NCBI RefSeq assembly: GCF_001429245.1
Contig: NZ_LMJE01000001.1
Span: forward strand, 668,943-732,942
DNA: 64,000 nt
Reading direction: 5' to 3'
Source: Rhizobium sp. Root274
Lineage (GTDB): Bacteria; Pseudomonadota; Alphaproteobacteria; Rhizobiales; Rhizobiaceae
Position 1 is the stretch's first letter. Every line of letters begins with the position of its first letter. This document shows positions 54,532-63,834 of this stretch, in pieces. Under the pieces are notes generated by a model that was not told the DNA's origin, searched no databases, and saw only the letters and a list, made by a program, of their open reading frames with translations. The translations under genes were made by a program, and so were the position numbers.

Positions 54532-54954
54532 TCAAGGCGCGACCCGGACACCCAGATAACCACCATCGGCGACGCTGTCGCAGAGCCCCGACCATTCGCA
54601 GCCGGAACAGGCCGCGCGGATCTCGCCCGTGGCGAAGGTGGTTCGCAAATGCTGCAGCAGGGCGGGTGACGGTGTGATGCGGGCGCCGGGCGGCAGCGGG
54701 TGGCCGATGAGGCCGGCGACGGCGTCAGCCGCTGCCTGGTCGCGCTCCACCACGCTTTGTCCATGGCAATGGGCCTCGGGGTCTGAAGTCAGCGGTGCGC
54801 AGATGTCGTCCGGCCCTGCCACCAGTTCGATGTCCTCGCCGGCCGAAAGGCGGGCGGCAATGACCTCGTAATTCGTGACGAAAGCGGGAGAATAGCCCTT
54901 GCCCACATAGGTCAGCATACAGAGGAGATGGTGGGCGCGCAGCCGGACGGTCAT
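54532..54954 (-). CDS. DUF1284 protein
   Basis: 140 residues. The N-terminal signature 'LRAHHLLCMLTYVGKGYSPAFVTNY' defines DUF1284. Six Cys in all, with clusters at the start ('HLLC'), middle ('DDICAPL', 'AHCHG') and end ('CSGCEWSGLC'), point to a metal or iron-sulfur site. Function unknown; soluble. Confidence 0.88.
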   Translation of the reverse strand: MTVRLRAHHLLCMLTYVGKGYSPAFVTNYEVIAARLSAGEDIELVAGPDDICAPLTSDPEAHCHGQSVVERDQAAADAVAGLIGHPLPPGARITPSPALLQHLRTTFATGEIRAACSGCEWSGLCDSVADGGYLGVRVAP

Positions 54955-55139
54955 GGGATCTTCTTTGGTCCAGACGCGCAGGATTTGCGCAGCTTGATCT
55001 TACGGGCGAGCACGTTCAGCAGAGACGCGGCAGGCACCAATTGCATACGGCGCGGAAGATGACGGCTCCGTCGTGCGGAGCCAAGTCTTTTTTGGACGGA
55101 GCGCCTCCGCTGACCGCCCCCTTCCACCAAATCCCCACC

Positions 55140-55484
55140 TCATCCATGCCTGGTCCGGCTATCCTCCGGCGCCTCCTCCCGCTCAGTCAGGCCGTAGTCA
55201 CGCAGGACGTGGGCAACGCGCAGGCGGTAATCGGCGAAAATGCCGCCGCGGCCGGCGCCTTGGGCGGCGCAGTGGTCAGGGGTTTCGCGCCAGCGGCGCA
55301 CCGCTTCCTCATCGCGCCAGAAGGAAAGCGAGAGCAGTTTGCCGCGCGTCGTCAGGCTTTCGAACCGCTCGACGGAGACGAAACCGTCGATCTCTTCCAG
55401 CCGGGCACGCAGTTCGCCGGCGAGATCGAGATAGCGGTGACGCTCGCCGATGAAGGGGACGACCTCGAAGATGACGGCGATCAT
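55140..55484 (-). CDS. Antibiotic biosynthesis monooxygenase (ABM)-like protein
   Basis: 114 residues with the dimeric alpha/beta-barrel pattern 'MIAVIFEVVPFIGERHRYLDLAGELRARLEEIDGFVSVERFESLTTRGKLLSLSFWRDEEAVRRWRETPDH'. ABM members are cofactor-free monooxygenases or heme-binding proteins. Its start overlaps the stop of the upstream NIPSNAP-family gene (ATGA), so both are co-translated and probably controlled by the divergent ArsR regulator. Confidence 0.83.
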   Translation of the reverse strand: MIAVIFEVVPFIGERHRYLDLAGELRARLEEIDGFVSVERFESLTTRGKLLSLSFWRDEEAVRRWRETPDHCAAQGAGRGGIFADYRLRVAHVLRDYGLTEREEAPEDSRTRHG

Positions 55485-55810
55485 GGCTGGACCCTTGATG
55501 ACGGCAGGTCGGACACGTTCTTCAGGAAGAGACGGTCCTCCTCCAGGATGAACCGGGCATTCTTCGCAAAATCGTAATTGGCTCGCCCGAGCGGATCGGC
55601 GGCAAGCCTTGCCCGATAGGCCTCATAGGCTGCCAGATTTTCGATGTTGTAAATGCCGTAAGCGGTCGTCGCAGACCCCTCATGCGGGGCGAAATAGCCC
55701 ACGAGATCGGCGCCGCAGCGGGGGATCGCCTCGCCCCAATTGCGGGCATAGGCGGCGAAATCCTCGCGGCCGAAGGGATCGATGCGATAGCGGATGATGC
55801 AGGTGATCAT
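55481..55810 (-). CDS. NIPSNAP family protein
   Basis: 109 residues from ATG 55810 (upstream in-frame codons are not protein-like). 'MITCIIRYRIDPFGREDFAAYARNWGEAIPRCGADLVGYFAPHEGSATTAYGIYNIENLAAYEAYRARLAADP' is the NIPSNAP ferredoxin-like fold pattern. Function unknown. First gene of a two-gene operon divergent from the ArsR-type regulator. Confidence 0.85.
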   Translation of the reverse strand: MITCIIRYRIDPFGREDFAAYARNWGEAIPRCGADLVGYFAPHEGSATTAYGIYNIENLAAYEAYRARLAADPLGRANYDFAKNARFILEEDRLFLKNVSDLPSSRVQP

Positions 55811-55867
55811 GAAAGCCTCCTCGTTGATGGCGAGGTGGGTTTGCCATGATCGAGAGGTCTGATGCTT

Positions 55868-55890
55868 CGATGAGGATCGAAGTCTCATCG
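55868..55890. promoter_or_regulatory. Operator candidate between the NIPSNAP operon and the ArsR gene
   Basis: Inverted repeat cgatgag-N9-ctcatcg in the 168-bp divergent region, with an additional overlapping cttcgat/atcgaag symmetry. Likely the binding site of the ArsR-family protein. Confidence 0.6.
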
Positions 55891-55978
55891 ATTATCGATG
55901 CCGGTAACAGTTCGACCGGGATCGAAGCATCCGCTACACTGGCGGTGCAGAATAGTTAGATGCGAAGGAGAAGACGCC

Positions 55979-56665
55979 ATGGCGGAAGGACCTGATATCG
56001 CGCGCATCGCCGCACTGATCGGCGACCCGGCGCGCTCGAACATGCTGCTGGCGCTGATTGGCGGCCGGGCCCTGACGGCGACGGAGCTTGCAGGGGCGGC
56101 GGGGGTGACGCTGCAGACGGCGAGTTCGCATCTGTCGAAGCTCGAAGACGGCGGCCTTCTCACCCAGCGCAAGCAGGGGCGGCACCGCTATTTCGCGCTC
56201 GCCGATCTGCATGTCGGGGCGATGATCGAGAGCCTGATGAGCTTTTCGGCGACGCGCGGTCATCTTCGCCACCGAACCGGGCCGAAGGAGCCGGAACTGC
56301 GCAAGGCGCGGATCTGCTACGATCATCTCGCCGGTGATTATGGCGTGCGCATGCTGGACAGCCTGATTGCCCGAGGCGCGATCAAGGCCGAGGACGAAGC
56401 GCTGACCCTGACCGCGGAGGGCGAGCGCCTGCTGGGAGCACAGGGCTTGGATATCGGCAGCCTCCGGGCCAGGCGACGTCCGCTCTGCCGGGCCTGCCTC
56501 GACTGGAGCGAGCGGCGGACACATCTCGCGGGCACGCTTGGCGCGGCGCTTCTTTCGCATTTTCTCGACAAAGGTCAGGCGCGCCGCGTCGACGACAGCC
56601 GCATCATCCGCTTTTCACCCGAGGGCGAGCGGCAGTTTCTGGCGCAGTTCCCCCTGCCCGGCTGA
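55979..56665 (+). CDS. ArsR-family transcriptional regulator
   Basis: 228 residues from ATG 55979 with GAAGGAG upstream. Winged helix at the N-terminus ('IARIAALIGDPARSNMLLALIGGRALTATELAGAAGVTLQTASSHLSKLEDGGLLTQRKQGRHRYFALAD'). It is longer than classical ArsR: the C-terminal ~120 residues ('CYDHLAGDYGVRMLDSLIARGAI', 'CRACLDWSERRTHLAGTLGAALLSHFLD') form a second domain of the type seen in large ArsR-like repressors. No metal-site C-x-C in the recognition helix. Confidence 0.88.
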   Translation: MAEGPDIARIAALIGDPARSNMLLALIGGRALTATELAGAAGVTLQTASSHLSKLEDGGLLTQRKQGRHRYFALADLHVGAMIESLMSFSATRGHLRHRTGPKEPELRKARICYDHLAGDYGVRMLDSLIARGAIKAEDEALTLTAEGERLLGAQGLDIGSLRARRRPLCRACLDWSERRTHLAGTLGAALLSHFLDKGQARRVDDSRIIRFSPEGERQFLAQFPLPG

Positions 56666-56747
56666 AAGCTCCATAGGCAAGTGTCGGAACTTGAAAAGAA
56701 ACCGACCGTACGGTATGTATTGGAGGATCCCAATCCGGAGCGCCCTC

Positions 56748-57092
56748 ATGAATCCTGTTCTTGTCTCCTATGGCGCGCTTGCTGTCGCGATCGTGTTCGA
56801 AGTCATCGGCACGACGCTGCTGCAGAAATCGGCCCAGTTCACCAAGCTTCTGCCGACCGTCGGGATGGTGGTCTTCTATGTGGCGTCCTTCTATCTCCTG
56901 TCGCAGGCGCTCAAGCAGCTGCCGCTCGGCATTGCCTATGCCATGTGGAGCGGTCTCGGCATCGTGCTGACGGCGCTGGTCAGCGTCTTCGTCTTCAAGC
57001 AAAGCCTCGATCTTGCAGCCTTTGCCGGCATGGGGCTGATCATTGCCGGCGTGATTGTCATGAACACGCTATCGGGCACGGTGTCGCATTGA
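56748..57092 (+). CDS. SMR-family multidrug efflux protein
   Basis: 114 residues, four membrane helices. The essential membrane-embedded Glu is in 'ALAVAIVFEVIGTTLLQKS', and the 'LPLGIAYAMWSGLGIVLTALVSVFVFKQSLD' block is the EmrE/QacE signature. Proton-coupled export of cationic compounds across the inner membrane. The stop overlaps the start of a TetR-type regulator gene. Confidence 0.92.
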   Translation: MNPVLVSYGALAVAIVFEVIGTTLLQKSAQFTKLLPTVGMVVFYVASFYLLSQALKQLPLGIAYAMWSGLGIVLTALVSVFVFKQSLDLAAFAGMGLIIAGVIVMNTLSGTVSH

Positions 57093-57682
57093 TGGTCCGG
57101 GCCAGTTCCCCCGAAGAGGCGCCCCTCTCCGCTCATCACCGCAAGAAGCAGCCGGAACAGGTGCGCCGGGCGCTGCTCGACTGCGCTGCCCGGATCGCCG
57201 CCGAAGAAGGGGCCGCCGCCATTACCATCCAGGCGGTGGCGGATCGGGCGGGGGTGACCAAGGGCGGACTGCTGCATCATTTCGACAGCAAGCAGGCGCT
57301 GCTGGCGGCCGTCTTTGCCGATCTGCTCGACCAGCTCGACCAGGAAATCGATCGCTCGATGGCAGCGGATGCAAAGGCCGAAGGACGCTTCACCCGCGCC
57401 TATGTGCGGGCCTGCTTTGCCGACCGACCGCTCGGGGCGCGGAGCCTCTGGGCGGCACTTGCGGTGTCGATCGTCTCCGAGCCGGGCCTGAGAGCCCTCT
57501 GGTCCGGCTGGCTCGACGCACGTCAGGCTCGGCATCACGATACCGATGGAGACCCGATCTATACCATCGTGCGGCTGGCGGCCGACGGTGTGTGGCTGGC
57601 GGATGTGCTGGAGAAGGCGGACGGGTTGAGGCGTTATCCGCAGGCGCTCGAGGCAAGGCTTCTGGCACTGGCGGGCGGCTAG
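57092..57682 (+). CDS. TetR-family transcriptional regulator
   Basis: 196 residues. N-terminal helix-turn-helix 'ITIQAVADRAGVTKGGLLHHFDSKQALLAAVF' and a C-terminal TetR_C-type helical domain of the YbiH-like kind. It begins in the stop codon of the SMR efflux gene (TGATG), so it probably regulates that pump together with itself. Confidence 0.92.
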   Translation: MVRASSPEEAPLSAHHRKKQPEQVRRALLDCAARIAAEEGAAAITIQAVADRAGVTKGGLLHHFDSKQALLAAVFADLLDQLDQEIDRSMAADAKAEGRFTRAYVRACFADRPLGARSLWAALAVSIVSEPGLRALWSGWLDARQARHHDTDGDPIYTIVRLAADGVWLADVLEKADGLRRYPQALEARLLALAGG

Positions 57683-57824
57683 ATCCGCACTTCAGATCCC
57701 GGTCAGTGCGCAATTGCAGGCTCTGATGTCCCACAGCACACCAGCCCTGCAGCGAGCGTGATTGTTCTCCGCTTCCCGATCGTGTAGGGAGCGGCCATCC
57801 CTCACCGCCACCACGGATCATCCC

Positions 57825-58514
57825 ATGAGCAGTTTCGAGCTTACCCTTTTCGATTGCGACGGCGTTCTCGTCGATTCCGAGATCATTGCCGCCAAGGTGG
57901 AATCGAAGCTTCTGACGGAGGCAGGCTATCCGATTTCGGTCGAGGAGATGGGCGAGCGCTTTGCCGGGATGACCTGGAAGAACATTCTTCTGTCGATCGA
58001 GAAGGAAGTCGAGATTCCGCTGTCGGCAAGCCTGATCGACAAGTCGGAGCAGTTGCTCGACCAGCGGCTCGCGCGTGAGGTGAAGGCGATTGACGGCGTG
58101 GCCTTTGCGCTTTCACGCATCAAGGGGCCGCGCTGCATCTGTTCGAATTCGTCCTCGCATCGGCTGGACATGATGCTCACCAAGGTGGGGCTGAAGGAGC
58201 ATTTTGCCCCGCATATCTATTCGGCCAAGGATCTCGGCGCCGATCGCGTCAAGCCGAAGCCTGACATCTTCCTGCATGGCGCCAAGCAGTTCAACGTCAG
58301 CCCGTCGCGTTGCGTCGTCGTCGAGGATTCCGTGCATGGCGTGCATGCAGCACGCGAGGCCGGCATGCGGGTGATCGGCTTTACCGGCGCCTCGCATACC
58401 TATCCGTCGCATGCCGACAAGCTGACGGATGCAGGCGCAGAAACAGTAATTGCTCGGATGAGCGATCTACCGGGCGTGATTGCCGCCATGGAAGAGTGGG
58501 AAGGCGCTTTCTGA
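57825..58514 (+). CDS. HAD-superfamily (HAD-IA) phosphatase / beta-phosphoglucomutase-like
   Basis: 229 residues. Motif I 'FDCDGVLVDSE' with both aspartates, a helical cap domain, motif II Ser in 'CICSNSSSHRL', Lys in 'VKPKPDIFLHGA', and motif IV 'VVVEDSVHGVHAAREAG'. This fits the sugar-phosphate phosphatase / phosphoglucomutase branch. Monocistronic. Confidence 0.9.
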   Translation: MSSFELTLFDCDGVLVDSEIIAAKVESKLLTEAGYPISVEEMGERFAGMTWKNILLSIEKEVEIPLSASLIDKSEQLLDQRLAREVKAIDGVAFALSRIKGPRCICSNSSSHRLDMMLTKVGLKEHFAPHIYSAKDLGADRVKPKPDIFLHGAKQFNVSPSRCVVVEDSVHGVHAAREAGMRVIGFTGASHTYPSHADKLTDAGAETVIARMSDLPGVIAAMEEWEGAF

Positions 58515-58529
58515 GGCAAGCTTCGAAGC

Positions 58530-59480
58530 TCAGGTCCGGATCGTGAGGGCGCCGGGCACGATTTCTGCGACGAAACCGCCGCGAATGGGGCTTTCGCCAT
58601 CGACTTCGACCGGAAAGCGGTTCGGATCCTGTGGGCGGAGCTCGATGCGCCGCCCGCGGTGGAAGCTGAGCAGCGGATGGCCGACATGGCCGGCGGAATA
58701 GAGGCTCTTCAGTAAACCGAGCAGGCCAATCACCGTTTCCTCGCGCATGACAGCGATGTTGAACAGACCGTCTGCGAGGTCGGCCTGCGGGGTGACATGC
58801 ATGCCGCCTCCAAACCAGGCGCCATTGGCAATTGCCGCGATCGCCAGCCGTCCTTCATGCACCCGCATACCGTCGACCAAAATGTCGAAGGCATAAGGGC
58901 GGTATTTCAGGATGGCGAGGACCGAGAAGACGAGGAAACGCAGGGGCCCGCCCAGGATCTTGGCCCGTCCTGGGGCATTGACCGCATCGACGATCTCCCC
59001 GGATATGCCAACGCTTGCGATATTGGCGAAGTAGCGGCGCTGCTCGCGTCCCTCGGCATCGCGCGCCAGAAGCAATCCGGCATCGATCTTGCGGGGGACC
59101 GCTTCGGCGATGCGGAGGGCAATTTCAGCCGGATCCTTTGGCAGGTCGAAATTGCGGACGAAATCGCAGCCGGTGCCGATCGGTAAGAAGGCGAGCGGCG
59201 TGTTCGGTCGGGCGGAGGTCAGAACGCCATGGACGACGTCGCTGATGGTGCCGTCGCCGCCGGCGACGATGATCAGGTCGCATCCGCGCTCGGCCTCTAC
59301 CCGCGCCAGACGGATTGCGTCGCCGCTGGAGCGGCTTTCATGCACTTCAAGGCCAGGAAATTGGGCTGCGAAGGCCCCATGCGCGGCATGCCAGGCCTTG
59401 CCATGCTTGCGGCCGCCGGCGACCGGGTTCCTGATGATGATAACCTTCAACGCCTCTGCTCCCCCACCGCCGGTGCTCAC
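58530..59480 (-). CDS. Diacylglycerol/lipid kinase family protein (YegS-like)
   Basis: 316 residues from a GTG. The catalytic nucleotide-binding loop 'GGDGTISDVVHGV' and the following 'LAFLPIGTGCDFVRNF' are diagnostic of the DAGK catalytic domain. The C-terminal beta domain ends 'FPVEVDGESPIRGGFVAEIVPGALTIRT'. It phosphorylates a lipid (diacylglycerol, ceramide or phosphatidylglycerol in known relatives) at the membrane. Confidence 0.93.
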   Translation of the reverse strand: MSTGGGGAEALKVIIIRNPVAGGRKHGKAWHAAHGAFAAQFPGLEVHESRSSGDAIRLARVEAERGCDLIIVAGGDGTISDVVHGVLTSARPNTPLAFLPIGTGCDFVRNFDLPKDPAEIALRIAEAVPRKIDAGLLLARDAEGREQRRYFANIASVGISGEIVDAVNAPGRAKILGGPLRFLVFSVLAILKYRPYAFDILVDGMRVHEGRLAIAAIANGAWFGGGMHVTPQADLADGLFNIAVMREETVIGLLGLLKSLYSAGHVGHPLLSFHRGRRIELRPQDPNRFPVEVDGESPIRGGFVAEIVPGALTIRT

Positions 59481-59548
59481 CGGCGGCCATGCCCTGTACG
59501 CGACAGCTTACTCGCCGCCGCGCGTCAGCACAGTATAGATCGGGGAAG

Positions 59549-60151
59549 TTACTTTTTCTTTTTGGCCGTATCGAAGCCGATATAGACTCGGGTCAGGTTG
59601 GAGACATTGCCCGGGACCGTGACCTGACGGCTGTAGACGAACTGGTTCGGCTGGTTCACGTCGGCAAGCGAGACGGAATACTGCTCGACTTCGGAATAGA
59701 CTTCCTCATCGCCGTCGACGACCGTGACGCGGATCGGCACGTTGAACGAGCCGGCCTTGCCCTGCGGCCCGGCAATCGTCCGGCCCTGAACCAATGCGTT
59801 GATGGTGAGCGTGGTGTCCGTGCGGGCGCAAGAGCGCGTCGTGTCGGCAAGAGAAACCTGGAGGGCGACGTCCTTCGGATCCTCGCTCTTAGCCTTGGCA
59901 TAGGTGCGGTAAAAGGCCGTGCCGTCACGCATTGCGATCTGCGGGCAGAAGCCCTGGACGACGGGCTGAACGGACCCGTTCTCGCTGACCTGCATCGCAG
60001 GCTGGGCGGCAGGCTGAGCTGCGGTTTCTGGAGAAGAAAGACCGAGGCCGGATCCCATGCTGCCGGCATTACAGCCACCCAGCACCATCATCAGTGAAAC
60101 GACTACGACACCACGCGACACGTTTACAGACACGAGATTCACCTTCCGCAT
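59549..60151 (-). CDS. Lipoprotein of unknown function
   Basis: 200 residues from ATG 60151. Lipoprotein signal 'SLMMVLGGCNAG' (lipobox L-G-G-C), then an Ala/Pro/Gln-rich linker and a beta-rich domain with two Cys ('GFCPQIAMRDGTAFYRTYAK', 'TTRSCARTDTTLTINALVQGRTI', 'YSRQVTVPGNVSNLTRVYIGFD'). The sequence ends in a run of Lys. Envelope location is certain from the lipobox; the function is not. Confidence 0.8.
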   Translation of the reverse strand: MRKVNLVSVNVSRGVVVVSLMMVLGGCNAGSMGSGLGLSSPETAAQPAAQPAMQVSENGSVQPVVQGFCPQIAMRDGTAFYRTYAKAKSEDPKDVALQVSLADTTRSCARTDTTLTINALVQGRTIAGPQGKAGSFNVPIRVTVVDGDEEVYSEVEQYSVSLADVNQPNQFVYSRQVTVPGNVSNLTRVYIGFDTAKKKK

Positions 60152-60444
60152 GCTCGGCCGAAAAGCCGGAAAACAGTCAAACTTGAGGCTTTTCAGGACC
60201 CTTGCGGATGGTCTATACCAGCGGCCACGACAAAAATCGATTGGGTAGCCGGCAATTTGATTCAATTTTCAATCCGCCTGCACAGCCCCTCCCCCACGCT
60301 CTCGACACCGGTCGTGGCCGACACTGCCGGGCTTGCGAAATTCATACCTCCGGTCTGGCGCAAAATGGCAAACCTCTTTATCGAAAACGCCATAAATTTG
60401 CGGTCGTCAAAGATCCGGACAACTCACATCCAAGGATAAGCATC

Positions 60445-61842
60445 GTGGAATATATCTCGACCCGCGGAGAGGCCCCGAGCCTCGGCTTTTGTGACGCGCT
60501 TCTCGCAGGGCTCGCCCGCGACGGCGGCCTCTACGTGCCGCGCGAATGGCCGCAGATGTCGAAAAAGGCGATCCGTGGCTTGCGCGGCAAGAGCTATGAG
60601 GATGTGGCCTACGAGGTACTTCTGCCGTTTACCAATGGCGAGATCGAGCCCACCACCTTCCGCGCGATGATCGACGAGGCCTATGCGACCTTCAAGCATC
60701 CGGCGGTCGCGCCGCTCGTCCAGACCGGGCCGAATTCCTTCGTGCTTGAGCTCTTCCACGGCACGACGCTCGCCTTCAAGGACGTGGCGATGCAGTTGCT
60801 CGCCCGCCTGATGGACCATGTGCTGGAAAAGCGCGGCGAGCGCGCCACCATCGTTGGCGCGACCTCGGGCGATACCGGGGGGGCGGCGATCGACGCCTTT
60901 GCCGGCCGTGCGCGCACCGACATCTTCATCCTCTTCCCGCATGGCAAGGTCTCGCCGGTGCAGCAGCGCCAGATGACCTCCTGCAAAGAGGAAAATGTTC
61001 ACGCCATCGCTGTCGAGGGCAATTTCGACGATTGCCAGAACCTGGTGAAGGCGATGTTCAACGACGTCGCCTTCCGCGATCGGGTGAAGCTTTCGGGTGT
61101 CAACTCGATCAACTGGGCCCGCATCATGGCGCAGGTGGTCTATTACTTCACGTCTGCCGTCGCACTCGGTGCGCCCGATCGGAATATCTCGTTCACCGTA
61201 CCCACCGGCAATTTCGGCGACATCTTCGCCGGATACGTGGCGAAGAAGATGGGCCTACCGATCGACAAGCTCGTGATCGCCACCAATGACAACGACATTC
61301 TTTCGCGCACGATGAAGACCGGGCGCTACGAGATGAAGGGCGTCATGGCGACGACATCGCCGTCCATGGACATCCAGATATCCTCCAACTTCGAACGGCT
61401 GCTGTTTGAATCCTACGGCCGCGATGCCGCCTCCATCCGTTCCGCGATGGAAGGCTTGAAGCAGTCGGGCTCGTTCGAGATCCAGCCGGAGGCGCTCAAA
61501 GCCATCCGCCGCGAGTTCCGCGCCGGCCGCGCGACGCAGAAGGAGGTGGCCAAGACGATCCAGGCCGTGCTCGCCGATACCGGCTATCTGCTCGATCCGC
61601 ATACGGCCGTCGGGGTGCATGTGGCAAAGAAATTCGAGAAGCCGCAAAGCCCGATGGTGGTGCTCGCCACTGCCCATCCGGCAAAATTCCCAGCGGCAGT
61701 AAAATCCGCCTGCGGTATTGACCCCGCGCTTCCGACATGGCTTGCTGATCTGATGGACAGGGAGGAGCGCTTCGAAATCCTGCCCGCGGAACTTAAGGCC
61801 GTCGAAAGCTTTGTCGGCACACATGCCCGTGCGGACAGTTGA
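60445..61842 (+). CDS. thrC: Threonine synthase
   Basis: 465 residues from GTG 60445, preceded by AAGGA and giving the normal 'EYISTRGEAPSLGFCDALLAGLARDGGLYVP' N-terminus. PLP-binding Lys112 is in 'FHGTTLAFKDVAMQLL', and the phosphate loop 'GATSGDTGGAAIDAF' is present. It converts O-phosphohomoserine to threonine. A long-form (class 2) enzyme, followed 20 bases later by the M16 peptidase gene, the usual alphaproteobacterial order. Confidence 0.96.
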   Translation: MEYISTRGEAPSLGFCDALLAGLARDGGLYVPREWPQMSKKAIRGLRGKSYEDVAYEVLLPFTNGEIEPTTFRAMIDEAYATFKHPAVAPLVQTGPNSFVLELFHGTTLAFKDVAMQLLARLMDHVLEKRGERATIVGATSGDTGGAAIDAFAGRARTDIFILFPHGKVSPVQQRQMTSCKEENVHAIAVEGNFDDCQNLVKAMFNDVAFRDRVKLSGVNSINWARIMAQVVYYFTSAVALGAPDRNISFTVPTGNFGDIFAGYVAKKMGLPIDKLVIATNDNDILSRTMKTGRYEMKGVMATTSPSMDIQISSNFERLLFESYGRDAASIRSAMEGLKQSGSFEIQPEALKAIRREFRAGRATQKEVAKTIQAVLADTGYLLDPHTAVGVHVAKKFEKPQSPMVVLATAHPAKFPAAVKSACGIDPALPTWLADLMDREERFEILPAELKAVESFVGTHARADS

Positions 61843-61862
61843 GAAACGCAGAAAGACGGACC

Positions 61863-63161
61863 ATGAATGTTGAGTGCACCCGGCTTGCCTCGGGTTTGAC
61901 TGTAGTCACCGAGAACATGCCGCATCTGGAAAGCGTGGCGCTTGGCACCTGGATCAAGTCCGGGTCGCGCAACGAGACGGAAGCGGAGCATGGGATTGCC
62001 CATCTCCTGGAACACATGGCTTTCAAGGGGACGCAGAGACGCAGCGCCCGTCAGATCGCCGAGGAGATCGAGAATGTGGGGGGCGAACTCAATGCCGCCA
62101 CCTCGACCGAAACGACCTCTTATTATGCCCGCGTGCTGAAGGACAATGTGCCGCTGGCCGTCGACATTCTCGCCGACATCCTGACGGACTCGGTGTTCGA
62201 TGAAGAAGAGCTGGAGCGCGAAAAACACGTTATCCTGCAGGAAATTGGTGCCGCCGACGACACGCCGGATGACGTCGTCTTCGACCGCTTCTCCGAGCGC
62301 GCCTTCCAGGACCAGACGATCGGCCGCAGCATTCTCGGCACGCCCGAAACGGTGCAGTCCTTCTCCAGCGACCAGATCCGCGCCTATCTCTCGCGCAATT
62401 ACACGACCGACCGGATGTTCGTCGTGGCGGCCGGTGCCGTCGATCACGACGCCTTCGTCAAACAGGTCGAGGAGCGCTTTGCCTCGCTTCCGACCCAGCC
62501 TTCTGCCGCACCCGTTATGGATGTCGCCCGCTATACCGGCGGCGAAGCCCGCGAAGAGCGTGACCTGATGGACACGCAAGTCCTGCTGGGCTTCGAGGGC
62601 AAGGCCTATCACATGCGCGACTTCTACTGTTCGCAGATCCTTGCCAATATCCTCGGCGGCGGCATGTCATCGCGCCTCTTCCAGGAAGTGCGCGAGATTC
62701 GCGGCCTGTGCTACTCCGTCTATGCCTTCCATTGGGGCTTTTCCGATACCGGCATCTTCGGCATTCATGCCGCAACCGGCGGTGACAACCTGCCGGAACT
62801 GGTGCCCGTCATCATCGACGAATTGCGCAAGGCGTCGCAGCATATCGACGAACAGGAAATCGAGCGGTCGCGGGCACAGATCCGGGCGCAGCTTTTGATG
62901 GGCCAGGAAAGCCCTGCCGCCCGCGCCGGCCAGATCGCCCGGCAGATGATGCTCTATGGCCGCACCATTCCAAACCAGGAGATGATGGAGCGGCTGGCCG
63001 GCATCACCACGCAGCGCCTGACCGATCTTGCCGGACGGCTGTTCTTCGACACGGCGCCCACGCTTTCTGCCATCGGACCCGTGGAAAAGCTGGTCTCGCT
63101 CGACGAGATTGCCGGTGCGCTCAGCATCCAGCCGAAGGGCGCCCGCAAGGCTGCCGGCTGA
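61863..63161 (+). CDS. M16-family zinc peptidase (processing-protease-like)
   Basis: 432 residues. Inverted zinc motif H47-LL-E50-H51 ('IAHLLEHMAFKGTQRR'), the distal Glu region 'ELEREKHVILQEIGAADD', and the C-terminal 'LLGFEGKAYHMRDFYCSQILANILGGGMSSRLFQEVREIRGLCYSV' are those of the bacterial relatives of mitochondrial processing peptidase. Cytoplasmic or membrane-associated; natural substrates unclear. Confidence 0.93.
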   Translation: MNVECTRLASGLTVVTENMPHLESVALGTWIKSGSRNETEAEHGIAHLLEHMAFKGTQRRSARQIAEEIENVGGELNAATSTETTSYYARVLKDNVPLAVDILADILTDSVFDEEELEREKHVILQEIGAADDTPDDVVFDRFSERAFQDQTIGRSILGTPETVQSFSSDQIRAYLSRNYTTDRMFVVAAGAVDHDAFVKQVEERFASLPTQPSAAPVMDVARYTGGEAREERDLMDTQVLLGFEGKAYHMRDFYCSQILANILGGGMSSRLFQEVREIRGLCYSVYAFHWGFSDTGIFGIHAATGGDNLPELVPVIIDELRKASQHIDEQEIERSRAQIRAQLLMGQESPAARAGQIARQMMLYGRTIPNQEMMERLAGITTQRLTDLAGRLFFDTAPTLSAIGPVEKLVSLDEIAGALSIQPKGARKAAG

Positions 63162-63222
63162 ACGCGACCACACATGAAACCATCCGGCGGGGACGCCGCC
63201 GGATCTCTCTGGGGGTTCCAGG

Positions 63223-63834
63223 ATGACGCGCTCTGTCTTTCGGTTTCTGTCGCGGCAGGCGGAGCTACCGGAACTCGTGAGCGAGCGACATCTCCTGCGC
63301 CTCGCCCGCTACCGAGACTTCGAGCCCTGGCATGCGCTCAGACGCGACAGCCGCGCCTTCCTGCAGCCCTGGGAGCCGACCTGGCGGCCGGACGAACTGA
63401 CCGAACGCGCCTTTCGGCAACGCGTGCTGCGCAACGAGCAGGAATATCATTCGGGCATGGCCGTGCCGCTTTTCCTGTTCGAACGGGAGAGCGGAGAGCT
63501 GCTCGGCGGACTGACCATCGGCCTGATCCGGCGCGGCGCATCTCAGGCCTGCATGATCGGATACTGGATGGGGCAAAAACATGCGGGCAAGGGCCATATG
63601 TTTGCCGCACTTCAACTGGCTATTCCCTACATCTTCGGGCCGCTCGAGTTGCACCGCATTGAAGCAGCCTGTATTCCCGACAACGTCAACAGCGTAAACC
63701 TGCTGGAAAAGGCGGGATTTGAGCGAGAAGGTCTTTTGCGCGAATATCTGAAAATCAACGGAGAGTGGCGCGATCACGTGCTGTTTTCGAAGATCGCCCC
63801 GGCACGGGGACGGAACGGCAAAGCAGGTTCATGA
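63223..63834 (+). CDS. GNAT acetyltransferase, RimJ-like
   Basis: 203 residues. 'SERHLLRLARYRDFEPWHALRRDSRAFLQPWEPTW' and the acetyl-CoA region 'IGYWMGQKHAGKGHMFAALQLAIPYIFGPLELHRIEAACIPDNVNSVNLLEKAGFEREGLLREYLKINGEWRDHVLFSK' match the RimJ/RimL N-terminal acetyltransferases. It probably modifies a ribosomal or other protein N-terminus. The stop overlaps the next start (ATGA). Confidence 0.9.
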   Translation: MTRSVFRFLSRQAELPELVSERHLLRLARYRDFEPWHALRRDSRAFLQPWEPTWRPDELTERAFRQRVLRNEQEYHSGMAVPLFLFERESGELLGGLTIGLIRRGASQACMIGYWMGQKHAGKGHMFAALQLAIPYIFGPLELHRIEAACIPDNVNSVNLLEKAGFEREGLLREYLKINGEWRDHVLFSKIAPARGRNGKAGS

